DNA from: Dendrocalamus latiflorus
Taxonomy: Eukaryota; Streptophyta; Magnoliopsida; Poales; Poaceae
DNA: 64,000 nucleotides
Reading direction: 5' to 3'
NCBI GenBank assembly: GCA_017311315.1
Contig: CM029640.1
Span: 18,899,283-18,963,282, forward strand
Both the position numbers and the translations under genes were made by a program. The notes below the pieces were generated by a model. It ran no database searches. It was not told the origin of the DNA and was given only the letters and a program-made list of their open reading frames with translations. Of this stretch, positions 33,353-44,060 are shown piece by piece. The first letter of the stretch is position 1, and each line of letters starts with the position of its first letter.

Positions 33353-34690
33353 AACCAAACAAAACTCATATATACTTATCCTCCACGCAATGAAAGCTAA
33401 TACAACATTAATTTCACAGTGGTTTTTTTTGTTTGGGGGGGGGGGGTGCAACCATTTAGGCCATGTAAAAGCCACTGGCAAGTCAAAAATAGCAAGCAAA
33501 CTCATAATAAAACAAAAATACAAAAGAAAATGAGCAAATATGAAAGATCATTACATAGAAAAAATGAATATATGGAACTTACTGAGCTGCCAACTCTCTA
33601 GTTAGAGTAAGAATAAGCAGCCTTATTGCAGGTGCACGTTTTGGCCGGAAAAGTAGACACTCCGGCACAAGGCAAAGAGAAAGCAGCTATCTAGTTTACA
33701 GAAATCAGTTAAACTAAAGCTATATGCAACCTCAAAATGCTCCTAACAAGGAATTAAGCAAAAAGGATAATGAAAACCAAATTAACTTGCAGGCATGGAT
33801 AATTTCTCGATCATACTGTGGACCCAGCATTTATAGGAGTATAAATGGTAAGCTGAAAATTGGTGTTAAACTTCAAAATACTATAATGATATTGATAAGC
33901 ACTAAAATTTAATACATGTTATCGTGTTGTTAGAATTAAGCTAATTTGCTATAAGCAATTCTGCACAAGTTTGCAATTAGAATAGGAGGCAACTTATATC
34001 CTGATTTGCTATAAGTTGCCAGTTGCCACAAACTTGGAAAGCACAAGTGCAAATGTGCAATGGTATTGATAAACCATGACACGAGAAAATAGTCATCCCA
34101 TTTGTGACTGTGCTAGATACTCACTTTTTTTCATTCTGTACAAGACATGGCAACAGACCCAAAAAAATTTCCATCTATTATTTTCGTTGCTCTCGCTTAA
34201 AACTCCATCCATTATTTTCCTTGCTCTCGCTTACTCCAAAACAGAGATCATCGCTAATTATTGTGTAAATATAATAAAAAGGAGAAAAGGAACTTAAATG
34301 ACAGTCTAAATACAGATTAAATCAAGCATCCTGAAGTACACCTTCCAGAAAATACAGATTAAATCATATCACCAAAACATTGGTTTGACAAACAAAAAAA
34401 AAGAAAGGAAAGAACTAACAATTAGACAAATAAGGAAAAGAAATGGACCTAACACAGACATACTGAAGCTTTTAAGCAACTCATGATAATATGAAAATAC
34501 AAAAGGAAATGTGCTCATGTCAGGTGACTATTACTCATGTCTTTTAGGTACATTTTGATTCAAAAGATAGCTCAAATGAAAACGAGGTATTCAATTATGT
34601 TTAGTTGTAACAAGAATATTTTCAATTGAGATTGAGATATATTGTACAATAACAATATTCGTTAGGAAGTTTATCTTCTCTGTTTTGCAA
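33353..34690. other. AT-rich intergenic sequence, no gene seen
   Basis: It contains a G tract at about 33434-33447 and a small internal repeat of 'ccttgctctcgctta' at about 34180-34235. No open frame has recognisable content on either strand. Confidence 0.5.
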
Positions 34691-34879
34691 CTAGGCCTCC
34701 GTTGTACAGTTGGGCACACGAACTGGTCGATGGATAGTCACCGGAGCTCGCCACACCCACCGGATGACTTCGACGGTGGCCATAACGGATGACTTCGATG
34801 GTGATGTTCGAGTACAGAGAGCATCTGGTGCAGGAGAAGTAGATCCAAATGTTGGGGAGGGGAGCGGAGTGAAGGGGAG

Positions 34880-35310
34880 CCTATGAACTAGTGGAGCAGA
34901 GGGGAGGGGAGCGGAGGGGAGGTGTGGGTGAAATGGATCCAGATCTTTGGGAGGGGAGGGGAGGGGGCCCACGAACTGGCGGAGCGGCGGGAAGGGCGTG
35001 GTTGAGCGGCGGGAGGGAGGGGAGGGGAGCAGAGAGGAGGCAGGTGAGGGTAGCGCGAGTAGGGAGATGGGCGAGGGCGGCGAGTGGTGCGAGGGAAAGG
35101 AGGCGGGAGAGACCGGTCAAGTGTGGGAGGGAGGGCGTGAGGTCAGGCGTGGGCAACGTGAGCAGGGAGACAGGCGAGCGGTGCAAGGGAAGGGAGTTGG
35201 TTGTGAGAAGGGAGGGTGTGAGGGAGACGGGCGAGGGGACGAGTCGGCGTGGGTGTGACCTGAAGCGTGATGCGGCGCCTGCAGGACCTAAAGCAGGGTG
35301 TGGCGCTTGC
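34880..35310. repeat. G-rich purine tract with quadruplex-type motif
   Basis: The plus strand is strongly purine-rich, dominated by gggag and gagg units. It includes 'gggaggggaggggaggggg' at 34949-34967, which fits a G-quadruplex pattern. Long frames on both strands here are low complexity: Gly/Arg/Glu-rich on plus, Pro/Leu/Ser-rich on minus. I do not regard them as genes. Confidence 0.6.
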
Positions 35311-35854
35311 GGGAGTCTGAACCTTTGGATTAGCGACGGACAGCGTGGATTTGATAGTTTGGGAAGGCAGATGAACCACAGTGGTGAATCACCACCACCA
35401 ACTTTTCTTTTTAAGAAGTAGAGATAAAAGTTGTTTTTTGACTTTTCTACAGTAACTAGCATTCAAACGGAGTGTCTTTTAAGGTGGATTCTACAAGTTG
35501 ATTGTAGTACACACTATAGTGACTTCATTTACATTGGCCAAAACCACACGCGAGTTTCTATTACTCCATAGTCTCTTTCATAAACAGCTTAAAAGCTATA
35601 AGCCGAAACTAAAAGAACATGCATCATCTCCTAATACTGGCAAGACATAATAACGAACATTCTATGTCTTGTTGTGTACCACGTAAGAGCTTGGACAACC
35701 ACACGATCCTGGGAACGCATGTGAGTACCTGCCGAGCTCCCCTAGCTCAGTAGGCTGCCAGTCGGATTAATTAATGTTAATTGTGTTTAATTATTGCTAA
35801 TTATATGCTTAATTAATGCTAATGATGATTATCCTAATCACGTACCGATTCACA

Positions 35855-35945
35855 GTTGCTCAGCAGCGTCCTACCGAGCCACAGTTACTTGATTGAAAAC
35901 CTATAGAGCAACTGTGGCTCGGCAGATCCTGCCGAGCTGCTATAC
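35855..35945. repeat. imperfect inverted repeat (hairpin-forming)
   Basis: The sequence 'ccgagccacagtta' at about 35874-35887 pairs with 'caactgtggctcgg' at about 35909-35922 across a loop of about 20 bp. The arms extend imperfectly (cagcagcg.. against ..tgccgagctgc). A related 'cctgccgagct' motif is at about 35730. It could be a MITE remnant; no target duplication was identified. Confidence 0.45.
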
Positions 35946-36680
35946 GCGACAGGCAACACGTGTCGTCTATTATGGCTATTGAGTTTGATGAGAGAGCTAG
36001 ATTTATAAAATAGATGTTTGGACATCAAATTTGAAAAAAAGTGACTACAGTGGTGCCATTTGTGTGAACATGCAGCCAGTCCTTGGCGTGGCTGTGTGGC
36101 ACGTCCCTGTGGGGCGCCGGTCCGAGGCCGCGCGCGCGGGCGTGCCGCGCCTGCCTCGTGCGGGGCAGCTGGCTTAGGCCTTTGGGACTTGGGTGAGGCC
36201 GCCGGCACGGGACTGGGACGGTGGAAATTGGGCCTTTTCTGACAGAATCCAGGGACGAGTTGCGCTGGGCCATCGAGCGGGCCTCGCTGGAGGAAGTGGG
36301 CAATTGGCTGGGCGGCGTTGGCTACAGAAACAAACAAAACAAAGCAGTTTTGTCCGAGGAACCCCTCTCACGGGAAGACAGAATTGTGGTGTGTGTACTG
36401 GTTGGTATATACGATATCTCTCTCAAAGAATGAAAGAAAAGAAAAAGCTCCTAGCTGAAATGTTCATCGTGCCTCTGTCCTATTAGGACGTTATTTCATG
36501 GCTGCTAATGGAATACTTGCGTAGATCAACAGGCAGTCATGAATGAATGTACAAATCATGAAGTTCCTGGTAGAGGTACTGCCACTGTTTCAAAATAGAT
36601 GATATTTTAGAATACAGTAGTCAACCTTTAGAAACATTGACCACTAATCTTTCTCCCTTATATTATTATTGACTACAAAT
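35946..36680. other. intergenic, GC-rich island, no gene recognised
   Basis: The part 36060-36340 is GC-rich with short overlapping frames on both strands (Arg/Ala/Gly-rich). None shows a domain, start context or splice pattern that I trust. Confidence 0.4.
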
Positions 36681-36682
36681 GT

Positions 36683-36956
36683 CGAGTCCTGGTTGAGCAG
36701 TCGAGCTACATCATCAAGAATTTTTGAACCATCCAATTATGCTCATACATAGATACCCACCGTCTAATTAGTTTATCCTCTCAAAAGTAGGGAGAAAGCT
36801 TTCTATGAGATTCACGTCCCTCTCTCTTATATAACAAATGAAGACTCCGGTTGAGTCACATCATCAAGAACTTTTTAACTATCCAATTATACCCATCCTT
36901 AGATACCGTCAATCCTCTCAAAAGAAAAGAAAAAAACTTCTATGAGATCCACGTCA
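36683..36956. repeat. diverged tandem duplication of about 115-130 bp
   Basis: Unit 1 (36683-36812) and unit 2 (36843-36956) share, in order, 'gttgag', 'acatcatcaagaa', 'atccaattat', 'agatacc', 'cctctcaaaag', and 'tctatgagatccacgtc' or near matches. Several small deletions separate them. Confidence 0.65.
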
Positions 36957-37314
36957 ACCAGAAACGAATGGCCATAGGATTATCAATATTGAATTGGTTA
37001 GCCTTCGGATCAAGTTCTTGAATTTGATTAGTTTTTTTTTTGAAATGGGAAGTTTTATTGATTTCAAGATTGTTACATCAAGGTGATACATCAACTTGAA
37101 ATCCTTCCGGCCTCTGCCTGAGGACACACAACCTTACAAAAAAGAGAAAATAAAAGGGATTCACTAATGGCTAACTGGCTAACGCATAACCGCGCTCTTC
37201 AGGACATATTGATGGTCTAATCCTCTTCCATTTCCTTGAAACGTGTGTACCACTACCAGTATCCTGCATGATTCTGTCTCCTTCATTGTTGCCACCGATG
37301 ATGGATCTGCCACT

Positions 37315-37566
37315 GCAACAACTCGGTCCGGAGAGTCGGAGAGACAACCACTAAAACGATGGGATGGCCATCTACGGGCAGCAAGCAAGAAGGCCATGCC
37401 ATGCTTAGGGTTGGGGCATCGTTATGCAGGGCGGATCCTGGCAACAACTCGGTCCGGAGAGTCGGAGAGACAACCACTAAAACGATGGGATGGCCATCTA
37501 CGGGCAGCAAGCAAGAAGGCCATGCCATGCTTAGGGTTGGGGCATCGTTATGCAGGGCGGATCCTG
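37315..37566. repeat. 126-bp tandem duplication at the hAT left end
   Basis: Two copies, 37315-37440 and 37441-37566, are identical by eye except at the first bases of the left edge. Each contains tcgttatg followed by CAGGGCGGATCCTG, i.e. the hAT target duplication and the first 14 bases of the hAT element. The left edge abuts gatctgccactg (37304-37315), identical to the hAT right terminus. 126 bp is 42 codons, so overlapping frames are duplicated too. Confidence 0.9.
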
Positions 37567-37745
37567 GCCTCAGGCTAGGTGGACTATAACCTAAGGCCTG
37601 AAAATCTTAGCAGTAGTATTCCCATTTGTAGTGGTCCAAGGAAATCCAAATAGTAGTGGTCTAACCCAAGGTTACGCCCTGCCCAGGGCTAAAGCACAAA
37701 CTAGTGGCATGCATGCCCATTGAAATGTGGAAGGGCCATTGAAAC

Positions 37746-38101
<356 letters not shown>

Positions 38102-38833
38102 GGAGCCTCTCATGGTGAAGGGCTTCACGGGCCGAAGCCATGTTACCGAGCCATTTGTCCCCCTCCGTCCCCACGGCCGGTGAACTTCTGTATTGTTGGA
38201 TGGAGTCTCATTGTCTGGTGTAGTCTCCGCCCTGTACCGAGGATACGGCGTCGAGCGGGTTGCCGAAGCAGTCCTTGGCCACGGGGCCCTGCGGTGGCGG
38301 AGTCGAAGTTGAAGTGGAGACGAGCTCATGTTGCGGGCACGTCGAGGCACGGGGCAGGTCCAGCTCCCATGCATAATGCCGCAGCCGAATGCGGGGTCTC
38401 CGCACGGAGATGGGTCCGAAGTGAGCTCGTCGCGGAGGCGCTTTCCGAGGTCACGCTATAGACGCGGAGTCGACATGTGGCCCGACAGCTTCGCGGTCCG
38501 GAGTCGATGTCTTAATGGCGGCGAGAATCGCGCCGACACCTGAGATGTCAGGGGCGAGCGACTGCGGCCGTACGCGATGTCCCGATGGAAAGGTACACAC
38601 GGCGGGATGCGACTGGTGCGTCGTGGGCTGTCAGTGGTCGCACGACCGCGGTCACGTGTCCCTTACCGAGAGAGGCGGGACGCGTGGCGGGATGCTACTG
38701 GCGCGTCGTGCGCTGTCAGGCGGCTTGCTTCTGCGCGCCCTCGGCTGCCAGCGGTTGCGCTTCCCGATAGTGGGGAGCCGAACCGCTGGGCTCTCGCCGA
38801 TTGCATTTCCGACCGTGGGGGAGGTGAGGGGGC

Positions 38834-38842
38834 TTTATAAAG
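38834..38842 (+). promoter_or_regulatory. possible TATA box for the antisense ORF of D
   Basis: TTTATAAAG in 'gggggctttataaagcc' lies about 125 bp upstream of the ATG at 38967 on the plus strand. The position fits a separate promoter for the antisense gene. This is inference only. Confidence 0.35.
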
Positions 38843-38966
38843 CCTTGCCACCGGCGTGCGAGCATTCTTCTCGTTTGCTCGTTTGCCGTTGCTTTGTTCT
38901 CTTTTTTCCCCGTCTGCTGCCGCAATCTGCCCCTGCTCGTACTCCTTTAGCCTTCTACTTTGGAGA

Positions 38967-41836
38967 ATGGCGTGCCGCGAAGATCCCGCTCACCGGCTCA
39001 ATGGTAGCGCCTCGTCTAGCCAGCATGGTTTATCGTCGCCACCGGCGGAATACTCTCTGGTGGTTCGTGAGCCATCGCAGGTCGACAAGCGGTGGGATGC
39101 TATGGAGAAGTCGAGAGGCCACTACTCCCGTGTGCTAGGGCGAAGTCTCGCTACGGAGGAGATGATCCAGACTCTCCTCCAGGAGAAAAAGTTGGAGGAG
39201 CATGCAGGGGTTCGCCTGCCTACCCATGACGAGACAGAGCCGCACCCGGAGGAGTCGGAGGCAATTGTCTTCGTCGCGTTTTTCGTTGCCGGGCTTCGGA
39301 TGCCCGCAACGCTCTTCATCGGCGAGGTCCTGCGGGCTTATGGGTTGGAGCTGGCACAGCTGACCCCGAACGCGATAGCTCGCCTGGCTGTTTATGTTTG
39401 GGCGGCACGAACAGAAGGTGTCCGTCCTTCTCCTTGGTGACGCGAGGGAAGTGGGAGTCCGGCTGGATGCGACGGTGGTTCTACCACCGCGTGATGAGCA
39501 CCAGCGGTCTTCGGTGCCGAGGACAGCCAATATCTTTCAACAGTTCACCGGGCGTGAGGCCGAAGGGCGACGACGAGCACAAGGCTCGGAGGCTTGCCGG
39601 TATCGCCCTCCGGTTCAATATGCGAGGCCTCGCCGAGGAGTTCACGATGTACGGGGTGGCGCCGCTTTCCGGCCGGTGGAAGTACGAGCGAGCTCGCACC
39701 CAGCGAGATGGCGTTCACCCGACAGTATCTTCTCTCCTGAAGCCCTCGACTCCCTATAAGTTCTTCGGCCCTAGGTTGCGTACACATGTATGCATGCAAC
39801 CTTTCTGTGAACGATGCTTCACCTCGCATGTAGGGCTTCAGCTGAAGGATGCGGAGCATGTGGTAGTTTCATTTCTTGGACCGTACACTACCAAGGAGCA
39901 CGAGCTGCGTGAAGCTACGACCGCTTCGGCAAAGCTGGGGCGGATAAACCGAGTTTGCGAAACTCTGGACATCCCCATGCTGGAGTGCGCCGTATCAGCC
40001 CCGACCCGGACTCGCTGCCGCGATGGCGATGGCAAGGTGGGAGCATCTCCGTCCCGGCGCAGAGCCCGGTCCGATGCTGCCATATCCAGCCCGTCGACCG
40101 TGTCCCTGGCGGCGACCGTCGAGACCGGTGGTTCGATTGGCACTGGGTCTGAACCCGTCGGCTCGGAGGAGGGCATTGCCCCACGAGGGGAGCTCCGGGA
40201 GGCGCTGAGGAGACGGGCCATGGCCCCGACGGTCAGGAAGGCGAGGTCTCGTTGCCTACCCCGACCGTCGCGGCCTCATTGCCTGCGCCGACTGTCGCGG
40301 TCGCGAAAGCAGCCGAGGGAGCGTCCCCGAAGTCTCCGAGGGCGAAGCGCCCGCATGTACGATCACCGTCCCACTCGAAAGAGGGTTTCAATGTGGCGGG
40401 CGGTGTTGCCGGGGATTTGGAGTCCGATGGGGAAACCCTCCAGGCCAAGGAGGAACTCGCCACCCCCATCGCGAATGAAGCCCCTGTGGCCCAGCTCGAG
40501 GCGGGGCGAACAGCCCCCCATGCCATGGAGCCAACCGGGGCGGGGGTGACCCCCCCCCCCCCCCCCCCGTGCCCCAATTGAGGACGTCGAAGGTAGGTGC
40601 AATTCTTTCTCCTCCCGCGACTTCGCGAGGCTCTCTCCGATTTGCTCACTCATTCCATCGTCGACATCAGGCGAGACGAGGTCTCCCGGACGCGGCCAAG
40701 GAACGAGCAACGGAGATGGCTGTGAAGTTCCCGGTCTTCCTGCCTAGGACGCGATGTCCACACTAGGTGCTGCCGAAGTCGCTGGCGCGGAGGCTCGGCG
40801 GCCGACCATCTCCGACTTCATTCCCCAGTCGGGGATGCTTCGGGTCTTTCACGAGGTCACTGAGTGCGCCGACTCCAACCTAGATCAGTGGGCGCTGTCG
40901 AGGTGTGGGACCAAGCTCCTGGCGGGCACGTTGGAGGCCTCGGAGATGACGGTAAGTGCTTAGGTTGACGACTTATGCCGCAGTCGAGGGCTTCACTAAC
41001 GCCCGCACTTTTTGTAGACCCTTGCACTCAGTCGAGCCCTAGAGGACGCACGTATCCGCGAGCGGAGATTGCTAGAAAGCCAGCTCCGAGCTGCCGAGGA
41101 GGCCCACGCCGCCAAGGATGAGCACATACGCTTGCTGGAGATGGAAAAGGCGAGGGCAGTCTCCGACCCGTAGATACTCGTTGCAGTGGCACAGTACGCA
41201 ACGGCGGAGACGCATCATGCCGCAGCAGAGGCCCAGCGTGCTGCAGCAGAAGAGCACGATGACCTACTCCAGCAGATTGCCGCGCTTGAGGAGGAGAAGG
41301 CCCAGCTCGGCGTGTCCCTTGAGGAGAGGAATCGGACCCTGGGAGACGCGTCGGTGGCGGCGTGGGGGGTGATGGAGTCCCTGGATGGTGCCCTCGCGGA
41401 CCTTTCCGTCGACGTGCCGGACGTAAATTTTGGGCCCGAGGACCTGGCGCGAACACTTCGGCGAATCAGAGCGGGTTCAGACCTTGCCCTCCGCAATGCC
41501 AAAGCCTTCGGCGACCACTGCAGCTTCGCCAGTGCCTGCATTGCCTTCGCCATGCTCCACAGCCGGGGGTGCCAGCATGTCGCCGAGCTGGAAGACCCCC
41601 GGCTGGAGCTGCCTGTCGGAACCGGGGCGATGTCGAGTGCCGTTCGTGCCATCCGGCCTGCCGTCCGGGCCTTCTACGACCGGATCTGGGGCTACGTCGG
41701 GGAGGGCGCGGCCAGGGTGGCACTGCGGCGGACCCTGCATAGGGAGGGGAACTTCGGTCAGTGGCTCGACGAAGTCCCCTGGCGCCACGAAGATGATGCC
41801 AGCGCTCCTGGGAACAGTGCGGACCCACAGGTGTGA
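38967..41836 (+). pseudogene. antisense ORF of element D ('putative gypsy-type transposon' family)
   Basis: It starts MACREDPAHRLNGSAS at 38967. The conserved core reads AGLRMPATLFIGEVLRAYGL, then LAQLTPNAIARLAVYVWA (about 39285-39400), then WESGWMRRWFYHRV in another frame (about 39455-39495). This is the pattern of the plant family called putative gypsy type transposon (PF04195 type, from memory). A Ser/Pro-rich middle and a coiled-coil C-terminal part follow (41186-41360, LLQQIAALEEEKAQLGVSLE), then FGPEDLARTLRRIRAG. An intron-like gap 40952-41017 (gtaagt..tttttgtag) joins in frame, and another may lie at about 40591-40672. Frameshifts near 39420 and a TAG at 41171-41173 suggest decay. The function of this family is unknown. 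Confidence 0.7.
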
Positions 41837-41849
41837 GGCCGGGGTCTGA

Positions 41850-42200
41850 AGTGTAGGCGTACATTGGTGTGTGTTTTTGTAAGTCGACGCCCTGCGACCC
41901 ACTCCCCTTCATATGAACGAACTGGTATTGCCCCAAACGTTCTGACGATGCATACTATTTTTGCTCTGGGCAGATGTTTGGTAGAGGCCGATTAGTACTT
42001 TCAGACCACATGATTCAATGGCATCTTCGGCATTGGGCATGGACGGAGGAGGCCCGGGACTTCTGGGCGACCCGTACTTCGACAGGTGATACTTCGACGC
42101 TAAGGCACGTGAAGGTGGAGCCGAGCGAGTAGCGACCTTCGGCACTCGAAGGCGCTTTTAAACCTTAGGTTTTTTTGTAACCGCCAAATCTCCGCCGAGT
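41850..42200. other. spacer between antisense ORF and minisatellite of D
   Basis: No coding region is recognised. It is GC-balanced and contains a C-terminal remainder of neither neighbour. Confidence 0.4.
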
Positions 42201-42970
42201 AGGGACAACATCCGCGTCTTATTTATGCTCCGCAGAGTGCGCAGGGACAACATCTGTATCTTATTTATACTCTATAGAGTGCACAGGGATAACATCAATG
42301 TCTTATTTATACTCCGCAGAGTGCGAAGGGACAACATCCGCGTCTTATTTATACTCCGTAGAGTGTGCAGGGACAACATCCGCGTCTTATTTATACTCTG
42401 TAGAGTGCGCAGGGACAACATCTGCAACTTATTTATACTCCGGAGAGTACGCGTGGGGACAACATCCGCGCACGACGCGTGGGGACAACATCCACGCGTG
42501 CGCAGGAACAACATCTGCGTCTTTTGTTTTATACTCCGGAGAGTACGCGTAGGGACAACATCCACGCGTGCGCGGGAACAACATCCGCATCTTTTTTTAT
42601 ACTCCGGAGAGTACGCGTAGGGACAACATCCACGCGTGCGCGGGAACAACATCCGTGTCTTTTGTTTTATACTTTGGAGAGTACACGTAGGGACAACATC
42701 CACGCGTGCGCGGAAACAACATCCATGTCTTTTGTTTTATACTTTGGAGAGTACACGTAGGGACAACATCCACGCGTGCGCGGGGACAACATCCGCGTCT
42801 TTTGTTTTATACTCCGGATAGTATGTGTAGGGACAACATCCACGCGTGCGCGGGAACAACATCTGCGTCTTTTTTTATACTCCAGAGAGTACGCGTAGGG
42901 ACAACATCCACGCATGCGTGGGAACAACATCCGTGTCTTTTGTTTTATACTCCAGAGAGTACGCGCGGAG
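42201..42970. repeat. minisatellite with 42-bp and 68-70-bp units in element D
   Basis: The left part (42201 to about 42450) repeats every 42 bp: 'agggacaacatccgcgtctt' + 'atttatactccgyagagtgcgc'. Starts at 42201, 42243 and 42285 confirm the period. The right part repeats 'agtacgcgtagggacaacat' + 'ccacgcgtgcgcgggaacaa' + 'cat..' at 42542, 42610, 42680, 42750, 42820, 42888 and 42958, so 68 or 70 bp. The larger unit looks like the smaller one with an added partial copy of the 'gggacaacatcc' core. It lies between integrase and the antisense ORF. Confidence 0.9.
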
Positions 42971-43079
42971 GCGTGCCTCCACGCGTGTTTGTGCAGAGTG
43001 GGACAGTTTTTTGCAGACGATTGGCTTTATTAACCTCCCATTTGCGCAGGCAAGCGTCTTACAACAGGCTTGGTGTTTG

Positions 43080-44060
43080 CCTTGCTACAGGTTTCCCTTT
43101 AGCCCTAGACATAGTACCGCCGCAGCCTGTCTACATTCCATGTGTGGCGAAGTGTCTGCCCTTCCAGCGTTGCGAGGCGATAAGCTCCCCGTTGCAAGGC
43201 TGCAGCGACGATGTACGGGCCCTCCCACTTGGACTCCAGCTTGCCGACAGTCTCCGCATGGAGCGCCATTTTGAGGACGAGGTTTCCTGGCTAGAACTCC
43301 CACGAGTATACGGTGCGATCGCGCATGCGCGCCATTTGATGCGTGTACTTTGCAACGTGCTGAGTTGCGCTTACTCGCTCTCCATCGAGGAGGTACAGGG
43401 ACAATTGGCGCTCCTCCGCTAGCGCCTGGACGAGGACCCTCCTCGAGTCAGCCTTGATTTCTTCAGGCGTCACTGCCTCATCGCCGAAGAGGAGTTTGAA
43501 CAGCGTGAATCCCGTCGAGCGTGTCACCGTTGTGCGGAGGGACCAGAGGACACTGTGGAGCTCGTGTGGCCATTTGCCCTTTGGCAGCCCGACGAGGCGC
43601 TTCTTGACTCCGGCAGAGATGGTGTCGTTCGCCCGCTCGACTGCTCCGTTAGACTACGGGTGCCCGACCGAAGCGAATCAGAGTGTGATGCCCATACTGT
43701 CGTAGAACTCCTTGAATGGGGTGGAGTCAAATTGCAAACTGTTGTCGACGGTGAGCTCCCTAGGTACTCTGAAGTGGCATTTGTATTCAGCCAAAGAAAG
43801 CGCTACATGGCCGCGGAGGTTATCTTGGCTAGAGCGACAGCCTCCGGCCACCTGGAGAAATACTCCAAGGTGACTACCGCGAATCAAAGATCTCCTGGGT
43901 CCCGGGGATGTGGCCCCATGACGTCGATACCCCAACGTGCCAGTGGCCATACTGGTGGAATGGGCTGCAAGCTCGTCGCGGACCTGCGGATGACCCGCCC
44001 CATCCATTGGCAGCCTTGACACCGGTGCATGAGGTCTTGGGCATCAGCAACGGCGGTTGG
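43080..44060 (-). pseudogene. pol: integrase of element D
   Basis: On the minus strand, parts of the core are present. VPRELTVDNSLQFDSTPFKE (about 43705-43765) carries the second catalytic Asp in DN. TRSTGFTLFKLLFGDEAVTP (about 43465-43525) is the conserved region after the catalytic Glu. KWEGPYIVAAAL near 43190-43225 is the GPY/F module, followed by HTWNVDRLRRYY. Frameshifts separate the segments and the catalytic Glu region around 43640 is damaged. The enzyme would insert the cDNA. Confidence 0.75.

Noticed and set aside
34881..35462. 193-codon minus frame and 176-codon plus frame
   Set aside because: Both arise from the purine-rich tract, with repetitive composition and no recognisable protein family.
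37030..37130. T-run followed by 'gaaatgggaagttttattga', considered as a LINE 3' end in minus orientation
   Set aside because: No LINE coding region or target duplication was found nearby; the evidence is too weak to annotate.
42201..42970. 42/70-bp repeats considered as CRISPR or centromeric satellite
   Set aside because: There are no spacers. The array is inside element D and short. It is not the 155-165-bp type of rice centromere satellite.
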